This document shows positions 7,999 to 14,734 of a DNA stretch of 40,132 nt, one piece after another. Position 1 is the stretch's first letter; the number at the start of each line of letters is the position of its first letter. Source of the DNA: Clostridiales bacterium (lineage in GTDB: Bacteria > Bacillota > Clostridia > Oscillospirales > Oscillospiraceae); contig SFIY01000025.1 in the NCBI GenBank assembly GCA_004555205.1, positions 1-40,132 of the forward strand, in the 5' to 3' direction. Made by a program: the position numbers and the translations under genes. The notes under the pieces were generated by a model, which had not been told where the DNA came from, ran no database searches, and saw only the letters and a list, made by a program, of their open reading frames with translations.

Positions 7999-8419
7999 CG
8001 CAAAATGCCGCAGCAATGCGCAGCAGCTCCTCATCGGTGGGGTTCACCGTACCGAATATCATGAAGCTGGCCCGGTCGGTATTGCAACCGACGATTTCAG
8101 CCAGAACAGGAGACGGCACGTCATACTGCGCCGCCAGAATGGAGACAGGTGCCGGAGCCCAGATCATTTTTGTATCCAAATCTACATAGGGACGCCCGCT
8201 TTCGGAAACGGAGGCGGGCGCTTTTTCGCCCGTCAGTTCTTCAATGGATACGCCGAGAGCGGCGGCGACGGCGGACACACGATCATACGGCGGATAGCTT
8301 TTTGCGGTTTCCCACCCAGCGATCACGCCATTTCCAAAACCTAAAGAACGCTCCAGCGCGGCCAGAGAAGTGCCGCGCTTTTTGCACAGCGCACGAATAT
8401 TTTCGACAGGAAACGACAT
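7880..8419 (-). CDS. CI-like repressor, XRE-family HTH
   Basis: 179 residues; ATG preceded by AGGAGG nine bases upstream. Residues 5-60 form a clear XRE helix-turn-helix (SLAALERSLGFGNGVIAGWE, then an AAALGVSIEELTG tail). Residues about 90-150 look like a second, degenerate HTH-type unit (VPSPVLAEIVGCN, then a FCVTPDSLRKG tail) rather than a LexA-type peptidase. There is no Ser/Lys autocleavage motif, so induction by RecA-stimulated self-cleavage is unlikely. It is divergent from the Cro-like gene at 8621 and likely binds the repeats in 8433-8592 to hold lysogeny. Confidence 0.85.
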   Translation of the reverse strand: MSFPVENIRALCKKRGTSLAALERSLGFGNGVIAGWETAKSYPPYDRVSAVAAALGVSIEELTGEKAPASVSESGRPYVDLDTKMIWAPAPVSILAAQYDVPSPVLAEIVGCNTDRASFMIFGTVNPTDEELLRIAAAFCVTPDSLRKGWVPLYANQYVSDDIARRKSNRIQRREDPQS

Positions 8420-8432
8420 AGAAAAATTCCTC

Positions 8433-8570
8433 CTAAAATAGATGATTCCCTATTGACAATTAGGAGCACGGCTATTATAATTAGAAGCACAGAGGGCGCG
8501 AAAGCCAAAAGCCCCCTGAATGTCAGGCGGTTAGGGATAGTCTCAAATGTTGGTGGTTCATCTATTTTAG
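8433..8570. promoter_or_regulatory. Widely spaced 13-bp inverted repeat framing the genetic switch
   Basis: CTAAAATAGATGA at 8433-8445 recurs exactly as its reverse complement at 8558-8570. The right copy covers the -10 box of the leftward promoter. The left copy lies between the repressor ribosome site and the -35 box of the rightward promoter. A repressor bound to both could loop the DNA. Two more elements lie between: direct repeats AATTAGGAGCAC (8459-8470) and AATTAGAAGCAC (8479-8490) across the rightward promoter, and the dyad CCTGA-ATG-TCAGG (8515-8527). Confidence 0.55.
8453..8481 (+). promoter_or_regulatory. Rightward early promoter, consensus quality
   Basis: TTGACA (8453-8458), 17-bp spacer, TATAAT (8476-8481): an exact sigma-70/sigma-A consensus. 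Predicted start near 8488, reading into the Cro-like gene and the early operon. It lies next to the repressor start codon, so its transcript first crosses the leftward promoter. Confidence 0.85.
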
Positions 8571-8584
8571 ACTATTCTCTAACC
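8529..8584. promoter_or_regulatory. Inverted repeat in the early leader / operator pair
   Basis: GGTTAGGGATAGTCT (8529-8543) pairs with AGACTATTCTCTAACC (8569-8584), one bulge and one mismatch apart. The right arm lies in the spacer of the leftward promoter. It may be two half-operators for the same regulator, or a stem-loop in the 5' leader of the rightward transcript upstream of the TTG start at 8621. Confidence 0.45.
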
Positions 8585-8592
8585 GTTGTCAA
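8564..8592 (-). promoter_or_regulatory. Leftward promoter for the repressor
   Basis: On the minus strand TTGACA (8587-8592), 17-bp spacer, TAAAAT (8564-8569), predicted start near 8557, reading toward the repressor ATG at 8419. It faces the rightward promoter, with start points about 70 bp apart and overlapping leaders. Confidence 0.75.
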
Positions 8593-8620
8593 GCCTAAAC
8601 ACGAAGGGAGGAGGATTTTT

Positions 8621-8809
8621 TTGTTTTACGAAAACGTGAAGAGGCTGTGCGAGAAGAAGGGGACGAACTTCTGCGCGGTGGAGAAGGCCTGCGGCATCGG
8701 TAACGGCGTTCTGGGCAAGTTCTCAGACGGAGACCGGGACCCCAGCGTGAAAACGTTGAAAAAGCTGTCCAAGTACTTCAACGTGCCGATGGACAAGCTG
8801 CTGAAATAG
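8621..8809 (+). CDS. Cro-like small HTH protein, TTG start
   Basis: 62 residues (TTG FYENVKRLCEKKG...). TTG is chosen because GGGAGGAGG lies just upstream (8606-8614) and no ATG or GTG fits there. The whole protein is one XRE helix-turn-helix (KGTNFCAVEKACGIGNGVLG, then a SKYFNVPMDKLL tail). First gene of the early operon, divergent from the repressor, so it likely plays the Cro role. The rare TTG start should limit its level. Confidence 0.8.
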   Translation: MFYENVKRLCEKKGTNFCAVEKACGIGNGVLGKFSDGDRDPSVKTLKKLSKYFNVPMDKLLK

Positions 8810-8833
8810 GAAAATGCCGAAGGAGGGAAAGAA

Positions 8834-9079
8834 ATGTTGAGGCCGCAGCAGACGGCGAAGCGGAGGCGCGGGTTTGAGAGCGCGGTACGCGGCGCGATGG
8901 GACGGGCGCTGATCCGTACCAACAAGGAGCTGGGACAGGCTGTGGGCATGACAGAGACGCAGATGTCCTATCGGATGAACGGAAAGACCAAGTGGTCGAT
9001 CGAGGAGGTGTGGGCGCTGGACAGCGTGCTGCACTTCACAGACGAGGAGAAGCTGATGCTGATCGGAGGTGCGAAATGA
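8834..9079 (+). CDS. Small HTH-type DNA-binding protein
   Basis: 81 residues; ATG preceded by AAGGAGGG. The middle (LGQAVGMTETQMSYRMNGKT) is a helix-turn-helix of XRE/Rha type and the N-terminus is basic. It follows the Cro-like gene and ends in an ATGA overlap with the next small gene. Probably a transcription regulator of the early operon; its target is unknown. Confidence 0.75.
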   Translation: MLRPQQTAKRRRGFESAVRGAMGRALIRTNKELGQAVGMTETQMSYRMNGKTKWSIEEVWALDSVLHFTDEEKLMLIGGAK

Positions 9080-9165
9080 CGTGGTTTGCATGGACGCTGG
9101 CGTTTATCGGCGCGGCGTGGCTGAGCTGGGCTATCGTCAAGGGCGTGGAGGCGCTGGGACGGTGA
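9076..9165 (+). CDS. 29-residue single-helix membrane peptide
   Basis: ATG overlaps the previous stop (ATGA), with GGAGGT five bases upstream. The product MTWFAWTLAFIGAAWLSWAI plus VKGVEALGR is one Trp-rich hydrophobic helix with a short basic tail. Its stop overlaps the GTG start of the 3D-domain gene, so the two are translationally coupled and may work together in the membrane. Confidence 0.6.
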   Translation: MTWFAWTLAFIGAAWLSWAIVKGVEALGR

Positions 9166-9659
9166 GAGAGCGGAACAGGCGGGCGCGGGAATACTCCCGT
9201 CTATGCCGCACCAGAAGATGGTGCAGGCGGCTGTGGGCTGTGGCAATCGTCCTGTGGGTGATGCTGCTGGCGTTTCTGGCGTGGTTCCTGACGCTGCCGG
9301 AGGTAGAGGACGAGCCGGAGCGCACAGCGGATCCGGTCATGACAGAGGCGCCGGTCGCCGAGGAGCCGGAGAACCTGATCGTGTGCGACATCACCGGGTA
9401 CTGTGCCTGCTGCACACCATACGCCCACATGAACCAGCGGGACGGCAAGGTGCTGACAGCATCCGGCCTGTGGGTAAACATTGGCGAGGCTGTGGCGGTA
9501 GACCCGGACATCATCCCGCTGGGAAGCACCGTGACGCTGGGCGGTAAGACCTACATAGCAGCCGATACCGGTGTGTACGGCTACACGGTGGACGTTCTGA
9601 TGAGCCACGAGGATGCGGCACATGCCGGTGTTGTGAAAGCGCTGGTGAAGTGGGAATGA
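9162..9659 (+). CDS. Membrane-anchored 3D-domain cell-wall hydrolase
   Basis: 165 residues from GTG (GGTGA overlap; GGAGG upstream). Arg-rich N-terminus (1-24), one transmembrane helix (about 25-45), an acidic Pro/Glu linker (46-70), then a 3D domain (73-163). The three conserved Asp are D114 (AVDPDIIPLGS), D135 (AADTG) and D144 (VDVLMSH). The 3D fold is shared with MltA/YocH-type lytic transglycosylases that cut peptidoglycan. CxxCxxC-like cysteines (CACC) near residues 81-84 replace the usual loop. An anchored wall enzyme in the early region, far from the lysis cassette, is unusual. Confidence 0.8.
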   Translation: MRERNRRAREYSRLCRTRRWCRRLWAVAIVLWVMLLAFLAWFLTLPEVEDEPERTADPVMTEAPVAEEPENLIVCDITGYCACCTPYAHMNQRDGKVLTASGLWVNIGEAVAVDPDIIPLGSTVTLGGKTYIAADTGVYGYTVDVLMSHEDAAHAGVVKALVKWE

Positions 9660-9877
9660 TTGGGCTTGTGAACCGTACGGCTCCGCCCTGCAAGGGCTGC
9701 CAGCGCAGACACGCGAAGTGTCACGGCCAGTGCGAGGACTATGTTGTGTATTTACAGGACGTTCAGACCGACAAGGCAAAGCGGTATGCAGCGTACAGCG
9801 AGGGCGATTTTTACAGTATGAATATCGCAAGGCGAGAGAGCGCCAAAAAGGCGATAAGAAAGAGGGATGGAAGATGA
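9656..9877 (+). CDS. Small zinc-knuckle-like protein
   Basis: 73 residues; ATGA overlap with the 3D gene. The cluster CKGCQRRHAKCHGQC (C-x2-C-x6-C-x3-C) can bind one zinc. The rest is charged and helical (MNIARRESAKKAIRKRDGR). Common in early modules of Firmicutes phages; function not known. Confidence 0.7.
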   Translation: MIGLVNRTAPPCKGCQRRHAKCHGQCEDYVVYLQDVQTDKAKRYAAYSEGDFYSMNIARRESAKKAIRKRDGR

Positions 9878-10392
9878 ACCGACTGAAAGAACGGCGGCTG
9901 GAGTTGGGACTGACGCAGGAGGAGGTCAGCGGGATTCTGAAGCTGGCAGACCCACGGATGGATGTGAGCATGGTGAGCCGGTTTGAAAACGGCGCGTGCT
10001 TGCCTACAGAGGAGGTCATGACAGCGCTGGAGGCGGCGCTGCGGACAAGCAGGGCGTATCTGTTCGGCGAGGACGAGAAAGCCGACATTCCCCCGCGGAC
10101 GGCGGAGACGGAGCGGATCGCCGGTCTGATCCCCAGCGGGCGCAGGAACGCCATCAGCCGCGAGGATCTGGCGGCGGCGCTGCACACCACCGACCGAAAG
10201 ATGCGAAAGGCGGTGGCCGAGGCAAAGAAGCAGGGCTTGATGATCTGCAACGACGGTGACGGATATTACCAGAGCGACGATCTGAGCGACCTGTGGCGGC
10301 AATACAGGCGGGAAACGGCGCGGGCAATGTCTATCCTTAAGGCGCGGAAGCCTATGCGGGAAGTGCTGAAAGCGGCTGGGAGGCCGGTGTGA
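9874..10392 (+). CDS. HTH regulator with C-terminal winged-helix-like half
   Basis: 172 residues; start chosen at the ATG in the ATGA overlap, with GAGGGATGG upstream. Residues 1-62 are an XRE helix-turn-helix (LGLTQEEVSGIL...DVSMVSRFENG). Residues about 85-150 look like a second DNA-binding unit (AISREDLAAALHTTDRKMRK). It may be an early transcription regulator or antirepressor. Confidence 0.75.
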   Translation: MNRLKERRLELGLTQEEVSGILKLADPRMDVSMVSRFENGACLPTEEVMTALEAALRTSRAYLFGEDEKADIPPRTAETERIAGLIPSGRRNAISREDLAAALHTTDRKMRKAVAEAKKQGLMICNDGDGYYQSDDLSDLWRQYRRETARAMSILKARKPMREVLKAAGRPV

Positions 10393-10559
10393 GCGTGTTT
10401 GACTACAAAGAGCCGCGTGTGGAACCGAAGCCATACAAGTTGCCGAGGTGCCCGGTGTGCGGCGAAGAAACAGATACCCTGTACAAGAATATTTACGGCG
10501 AGACCGTGGGATGCGATGTGTGCATCCGAACGGTGGACGCATGGGAGGAAAAGAAATGA
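10389..10559 (+). CDS. Small zinc-ribbon protein
   Basis: 56 residues from GTG in a GTGA overlap. CPVCGEE and GCDVC form a C-x2-C...C-x2-C zinc ribbon with 17 residues between the pairs. No other domain. Translationally coupled to both neighbours. Confidence 0.65.
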   Translation: MSVFDYKEPRVEPKPYKLPRCPVCGEETDTLYKNIYGETVGCDVCIRTVDAWEEKK

Positions 10560-11047
10560 GCTTGAGTTTATACCACATTGACCAGGCGCTGGAGGCGCTG
10601 ATCGACCCGGAGACCGGTGAGCTGCTGGACTACGATGCTTTTGAGCAGCTGCAGATGGACAGGGAGCACAAGATCGAGAACATGGTGTGCTGGTCTAAGA
10701 GCCTGGACGCGGAGGCAAAGGCCATCCGGGACGAGGAAAAGGAGCTGGCGGAGCGCCGCCGCACGATTGAGCGCAAGCGTGACCGGCTGCGGGAATACGT
10801 TGACAGGGCACTGGACGGGCATCCCTTCCAGACGGCAAGGTGTTCCGTTACCTACCGCAAGAGCACGGCGGTAGAGATAACCAACATGGAGGAGCTGGTG
10901 CAGTGGTGCATGGACAACGGCTATGACGGAAAGGTGACGTATGCAGCGCCCACGGTGTCCAAGAGCGACATTGCACCGCTGCTGAAAGCCGGTGTTGCGG
11001 TGGACGGTGCGGAGATCACCGAGCGGATGAACATGGGGGTGAAGTGA
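10556..11047 (+). CDS. Gp157-like phage protein
   Basis: 163 residues; ATGA overlap and GGGAGGAAAAGAA before the ATG. Starts LSLYHIDQALEALIDPETGE, then a charged coiled coil (about 40-85), then a beta/alpha C-terminal half. This matches the Siphovirus Gp157 family, first linked to phage resistance when expressed in Streptococcus thermophilus and usually found beside recombination genes, as here. Confidence 0.8.
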   Translation: MSLSLYHIDQALEALIDPETGELLDYDAFEQLQMDREHKIENMVCWSKSLDAEAKAIRDEEKELAERRRTIERKRDRLREYVDRALDGHPFQTARCSVTYRKSTAVEITNMEELVQWCMDNGYDGKVTYAAPTVSKSDIAPLLKAGVAVDGAEITERMNMGVK

Positions 11048-11682
11048 TGGAGAACCTGGCTATCTATAACGCGGTGCGAAGCGTGCCTGACAGCGCCAAA
11101 AGGCAGATCGGGGCAGGCCGTTTGAAGGGCAAGACGGACATCAACCCCATGTGGCGGCTGAAAACACTGACGGAGCAGTTCGGCCCCTGCGGCATTGGCT
11201 GGAAGTATGTCATCACAGATAAGCGGCTGGAACAGGGCGCAAACGGCGAGATGTCCGCGTTTCTGGACATTGACCTGTTTGTGAAGGTGGACGGCGCATG
11301 GTCGGAAGCTATACCTGGCACAGGTGGCAGCGCGTTTGTGGCGCGGGAGAAAGGCGGCCTGTACACTTCTGACGAGTGCTTCAAGATGGCACTGACGGAC
11401 GCTATCTCCGTGGCATGTAAGGCGCTTGGCTTTGGCGCGGACGTGTACTGGGAGGCGGATAGGAGCAAGTACGACAAGCCTGCACCTGTAACATACTCTA
11501 AAGGAGAGGTCATCTGCGAGAGCTGTGGTATTCCCATCAAAGGAGTGACGTGCCAGGGCATTAGGTATTCCCCGGATGACATCGCAGACAAGTCCATCGA
11601 TAGATACGGCAAGCGCCTGTGCTGGGGCTGCATGAAGGCGGCCAACGCAGCGGAGAAGAACCATGCAGCAGATAACGGTTAA
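11047..11682 (+). CDS. Putative ssDNA-annealing recombinase (Rad52/Sak-like) with C-terminal zinc ribbon
   Basis: 211 residues; ATG overlaps the previous TGA by one base. Residues 25-140 (INPMWRLKTLTEQFGPCGIG, then SAFLDIDLFVKVDGAW, SAFVAREKGGLYTSDECFKM and AISVACKALGFGADVYW) follow the pattern of phage single-strand annealing proteins that pair with SSB. The C-terminus has CESCG...RLCWGC, a zinc ribbon. Position between Gp157 and NinB and upstream of SSB supports a recombination role. The family call is from pattern and context and is not certain. Confidence 0.6.
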   Translation: MENLAIYNAVRSVPDSAKRQIGAGRLKGKTDINPMWRLKTLTEQFGPCGIGWKYVITDKRLEQGANGEMSAFLDIDLFVKVDGAWSEAIPGTGGSAFVAREKGGLYTSDECFKMALTDAISVACKALGFGADVYWEADRSKYDKPAPVTYSKGEVICESCGIPIKGVTCQGIRYSPDDIADKSIDRYGKRLCWGCMKAANAAEKNHAADNG

Positions 11683-12211
11683 CGGTGCGAGGTGGCAGCA
11701 GGACAGTGATGGAGCGTGGCTGGCGCTGCGTGTGAAGTCGCCGCAGACCGCTATGGACGTGTGCGACTTCATGAAGCCTGACAAGGAGTACAACGTGACC
11801 ATCAAGGGCAAAGGCCGGAGCCTGGATGCCAACGCCTATTGCTGGGTTCTGCTGGACAGGCTGGCGGCACACTACGGCATCTCCAAGCAGGAGGTTTACC
11901 GGCAGGAGATACGGAACATCGGAGGCGTGAGCGATGTGCTATGCCTGCGGGAAAAGGCGGCGGATGCGTTCTGCCGGAGCTGGGAGCGGAACGGTATCGG
12001 ATGGATGTCCGATATCGGCCCCAGCAAGCTCAAGGGATGCGTGACCGTGACAGTATGGTACGGCAGCAGCACCTACGACACGGAGCAGATGTCGCGGTTG
12101 ATAGACGCCGTTGTGCAGGATTGCAAAAGCGCGGGAATTGAGACTATGTCGCCGGTAGAGCTGGACGCGCTGGTGAGCCGGTGGGGAGATGTGAGTACAT
12201 GTGGGAGATGA
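11663..12211 (+). CDS. NinB-like recombination protein
   Basis: 182 residues; overlaps the previous gene by 20 bp, with GGAG upstream. RSLDANAYCWVLLDRLAAHY, then GPSKLKGCVTVTVWYGSSTYD and a final MSPVELDAL resemble lambda NinB (Orf), a RecFOR-like accessory that binds ssDNA and SSB. It fits with the annealing protein just upstream. Confidence 0.75.
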   Translation: MQQITVNGARWQQDSDGAWLALRVKSPQTAMDVCDFMKPDKEYNVTIKGKGRSLDANAYCWVLLDRLAAHYGISKQEVYRQEIRNIGGVSDVLCLREKAADAFCRSWERNGIGWMSDIGPSKLKGCVTVTVWYGSSTYDTEQMSRLIDAVVQDCKSAGIETMSPVELDALVSRWGDVSTCGR

Positions 12212-12213
12212 AC

Positions 12214-12444
12214 ATGCAGCCATGCTGGACATGCAAGAAGTGCTACGGGGATTGCAGCTGGACGAAGAAGAACCCGGAGCCGGTGCACGGATGGGACGCC
12301 ACGCCGACGGTAAAATTTCACGGAAGCGGCGGCGGCAAGTACTGCATGCACAGCTACGCCATACACAGCTGCCCTGAATACGAATGGGACGGGACGGAGG
12401 TAAGCAATGGAGGACAAGCGGTGCTTTCTGTGCGGCAGGAATGA
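12214..12444 (+). CDS. Small Cys-rich protein
   Basis: 76 residues from the ATG at 12214, which has GGGAG at a proper six-base distance. ATGs at 12199 and 12208 are in frame and also possible; 12208 gives an ATGA overlap. CWTCKKCYGDCSW and CMHSYAIHSC supply six cysteines for a zinc site. The last 13 codons overlap the HNH gene in another frame. Function unknown. Confidence 0.55.
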   Translation: MQPCWTCKKCYGDCSWTKKNPEPVHGWDATPTVKFHGSGGGKYCMHSYAIHSCPEYEWDGTEVSNGGQAVLSVRQE

Positions 12445-12685
12445 CCCAAGCGATCCGTTAGAGAAGCATCATCTTCTGGGTGGTGCGAACCGCAAGAAGA
12501 GCGAGAAATACGGACTTGTTGTGTACCTGTGCGGCAACAGGTGCCACAGGAACGGAAAGATGGCAGTACACCGCAGCGGCGAACAAATGCGCAGGCTGAG
12601 GCGGTACGGACAGCTAAAGGCCATGCAGGAGCAGGGCTGGACGGAAGAGGACTTCCGGCGAGAATTTGGGAAATCATATTTGTAA
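12407..12685 (+). CDS. HNH-type nuclease-like protein
   Basis: 92 residues; GGAGG ten bases before the ATG. CFLCG (C6, C9), HHLLGG (H21, H22) and CGNRCHRNGKMAVH (C42, C46, H47, H55) form the zinc and metal ligands of a short HNH finger seen in phage recombination modules. Expected to act as a DNA or structure-specific nuclease with the NinB/annealing pair. Confidence 0.65.
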   Translation: MEDKRCFLCGRNDPSDPLEKHHLLGGANRKKSEKYGLVVYLCGNRCHRNGKMAVHRSGEQMRRLRRYGQLKAMQEQGWTEEDFRREFGKSYL

Positions 12686-12696
12686 GGAGATTTGAC

Positions 12697-13092
12697 ATGG
12701 TAAACAGAACGATTTTGCAGGGGCGTTTAGTTAATTCACCTGAGATGCGGAGAACCAACAACGGTACGGCGGTGTGTAGCTTCCGCGTGGCGTGGAGTGA
12801 GACCATCAAAGACCGGGAGACGAAGCTGTTCCTGAATTGCGTGGCGTGGCAGGGAACGGCAGAGCTGATCTGCAAATACTGGTACAAGGGCAAGGAAATT
12901 CTTCTGGAGGGCAAGCTATCCACCCGCGAATACCAGGACAAGAACGGCAATGACCGCAGCGTGACGGAGATGACCGTCGATCGCGTCCACTTCTGCGGCA
13001 AGAACGAGGACGGGCACGGTATGCCGCCCAGGCCGGATGGCAAGAGCCAGTTCGTGGAGTTGGACGAGGACGACAACGATTTGCCGTTCTAA
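12697..13092 (+). CDS. ssb: Single-stranded DNA-binding protein
   Basis: 131 residues; AAGGAGA seven bases before the ATG. One OB fold (residues 1-105: NRTILQGRLVNSPEMRRTNN, then VAWSE, FLNCVAWQGTAE, KGKEILLEGKLSTREYQDKNG, VDRVHFCG), a short linker, and the acidic tip DDNDLPF that binds partner proteins. It coats ssDNA during replication and annealing. Strong family match. Confidence 0.95.
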   Translation: MVNRTILQGRLVNSPEMRRTNNGTAVCSFRVAWSETIKDRETKLFLNCVAWQGTAELICKYWYKGKEILLEGKLSTREYQDKNGNDRSVTEMTVDRVHFCGKNEDGHGMPPRPDGKSQFVELDEDDNDLPF

Positions 13093-13106
13093 AGGGGGTG
13101 GCGTGA

Positions 13107-13421
13107 ATGGGTAAGATGCAGGAGGAGATCAAGGCATTGCGGCGGCAGAACACGCATTTGCAGAACGTGGTGCAGCGGCAGCGGCAGCACCTGGCAGAGC
13201 TGACCGGTGCCGTGCAGGATTACAGGAAGGCCATAACGGCGCACTATGTGGCCTGTGCCATTACCTTCGGAGAGAAGCGGGAGGACTGCGACACGCTGTG
13301 GGGTTGGCATCTGGAGGTGCCCGCCGATCTTGTGAGTAAGGCACTGGAGAACTATACAGGCGATGTGATGTTGGACAAGGAGCGCGGGGTGTACGTCATA
13401 GGCGTATCGCCGAAGGAGTGA
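13107..13421 (+). CDS. Uncharacterised coiled-coil protein
   Basis: 104 residues; GGGGGTG upstream. Residues 1-45 are a Gln-rich coiled coil (LRRQNTHLQNVVQRQRQHLA). The C-terminal half has a conserved look (YVACAITFGEKREDC, then LEVPADLV). Lies between SSB and the replication initiator; role unknown. Confidence 0.65.
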   Translation: MGKMQEEIKALRRQNTHLQNVVQRQRQHLAELTGAVQDYRKAITAHYVACAITFGEKREDCDTLWGWHLEVPADLVSKALENYTGDVMLDKERGVYVIGVSPKE

Positions 13422-13434
13422 GGGGCGGTGCATA

Positions 13435-14076
13435 GTGGCTCTTGAGTACATTCCCTTTTATTACAGTTATCGCAAGAAATTAGAGAAACTTTCAGATCAA
13501 GAGGTAGGCCGGCTTGTACGGGCTTTGCTGGAATATGGCGAGACCGGAGAGACGGAGGAACTTACGGGACGGGAGTCGATCGCATTTGATTTCATTGCGG
13601 ACGATATAAACAGGGCGAAAGCAGCGTATGACGAGCGATGCGCAAAGAACCAGCGCAACATAGAGAAACGATATGCACGGCAGGAGGGTACGACCGTATA
13701 CGATGGTATACGAACGAATACGACCGTATACGAAACGTACCAAACCAAAGACAAAACCAAAACCAAAGACAAAACCAAAGATAATTCACTCCCACCTAAC
13801 GGTGTGAGTGATACACGCGCGGCGCGCTTCACACCGCCATCCGCTGATGATGTGTCTGCCTATGTAAAGGCGCAGGGCTACCACGTCAACGCAGAGCGAT
13901 TTGTGGCCTTTTACGAGCAAAAGGGCTGGATGGTGGGGAAAAACCACATGAAGGACTGGAAAGCCGCTGTGCGGAGCTGGGAGACGAGATGGAAGGAGGA
14001 ACACGGTGGTGGATGTAACGGCAGTGCTGGAGAATCTGCGAAAAAATGGAATATCCCCGGAGAAGTCGTACTTTGA
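13435..14076 (+). CDS. Replication initiator (DUF6291 N-terminus, DnaD-like C-terminus)
   Basis: 213 residues from GTG (GAGGGG upstream). Residues 1-80 (IPFYYSYRKKLEKLSDQEVG...RAKAAYDERCAKN) match phage initiator N-termini of the DUF6291 type. Residues 80-125 are a polar Lys/Thr/Asp linker. Residues 130-190 (ADDVSAYVKAQGYHVNAERF...MKDWKAAVRSW) are the conserved tail of phage replisome organisers. The next gene is a DnaC-like loader. The linker-coding DNA (13689-13785) carries a 10-bp periodic array next to A-rich repeats, the arrangement of lambda O with ori inside the gene. Confidence 0.8.
   Translation: MALEYIPFYYSYRKKLEKLSDQEVGRLVRALLEYGETGETEELTGRESIAFDFIADDINRAKAAYDERCAKNQRNIEKRYARQEGTTVYDGIRTNTTVYETYQTKDKTKTKDKTKDNSLPPNGVSDTRAARFTPPSADDVSAYVKAQGYHVNAERFVAFYEQKGWMVGKNHMKDWKAAVRSWETRWKEEHGGGCNGSAGESAKKWNIPGEVVL
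13689..13785 (+). repeat. Origin-like repeat array inside the initiator gene
   Basis: TACGA occurs five times at an exact 10-bp period (13689, 13699, 13709, 13719, 13729). Two of the 10-mers are identical (CGACCGTATA at 13691 and 13721), and CGTATACG palindromes occur at 13695 and 13725. Directly downstream (13741-13785) is an A-rich tract of AAAACCAAAGAC repeats. A 10-bp period is out of step with codons, so it is not a by-product of a protein repeat. It is the length of one helical turn. Likely the phage replication origin. Confidence 0.6.
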
Positions 14077-14734
14077 GTGCCCGGACTGCGAGGACAGGGG
14101 TTATACGGTCACACGCAGTGCCACCGGTGAGCTTATGACCCGGAGCTGCCCTTGCCAGATACGCAAGGACAACCAGCGGCGCATTGAACAAAGCGGGCTG
14201 GCCGGTCTGCTGGAAAGCTGTACGCTGGAGACGTATCAGACGGCGGAGACGTGGCAGAAGCAGGCCAAGCAGATGGCCGAGGCGTATATCACGGGCTGGC
14301 GCGGAAAGTGGTTCTATGCCGGCGGGAACCCAGGCAGCGGAAAGACGCACCTGTGCACGGCGATCTGCGGGAAGCTGATGGAGGCAGGCTTGCCGGTGCG
14401 GTACATGCAGTGGCGGGCGGACATCCCCTCCATCAAAGCAAAGGTAAACGATGCGGAGCTGTATGCAGATGCCGTTGGGAAACTGAAAACCATCCGCGTG
14501 CTTTACATCGACGATTTTCTCAAGGGCAACGTGACGGAGGCAGACCGGAACATTGCGTTTGAAATACTCAACGCACGGTACATAAAGCCGGAGTGCGCCA
14601 CGATCATCAGCTCCGAGCGGACGATAGGCCAGATATTGGACTGGGATGAGGCGATAGGATCCCGCATTGCGGAGCGGTCAAAGGGCTTTACCATGAGCGT
14701 GACGGGCAGCGGGAAGAACTGGAGGCTGAGATGA
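14006..14734 (+). CDS. DnaC-like helicase loader, AAA+ ATPase
   Basis: 242 residues from GTG, AAGGAGG six bases upstream; it overlaps the initiator by 71 bp. N-terminal zinc site C25, C28, C48, C50 (ECPDC...SCPC). Walker A GGNPGSGKT (106-114), Walker B VLYIDD (165-170), sensor-1-like TIISSE, and an arginine near GSRIAERSKGF as in DnaC/IstB proteins. It should load the host DnaB helicase at the phage origin with the initiator just upstream. Confidence 0.9.
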   Translation: MVDVTAVLENLRKNGISPEKSYFECPDCEDRGYTVTRSATGELMTRSCPCQIRKDNQRRIEQSGLAGLLESCTLETYQTAETWQKQAKQMAEAYITGWRGKWFYAGGNPGSGKTHLCTAICGKLMEAGLPVRYMQWRADIPSIKAKVNDAELYADAVGKLKTIRVLYIDDFLKGNVTEADRNIAFEILNARYIKPECATIISSERTIGQILDWDEAIGSRIAERSKGFTMSVTGSGKNWRLR

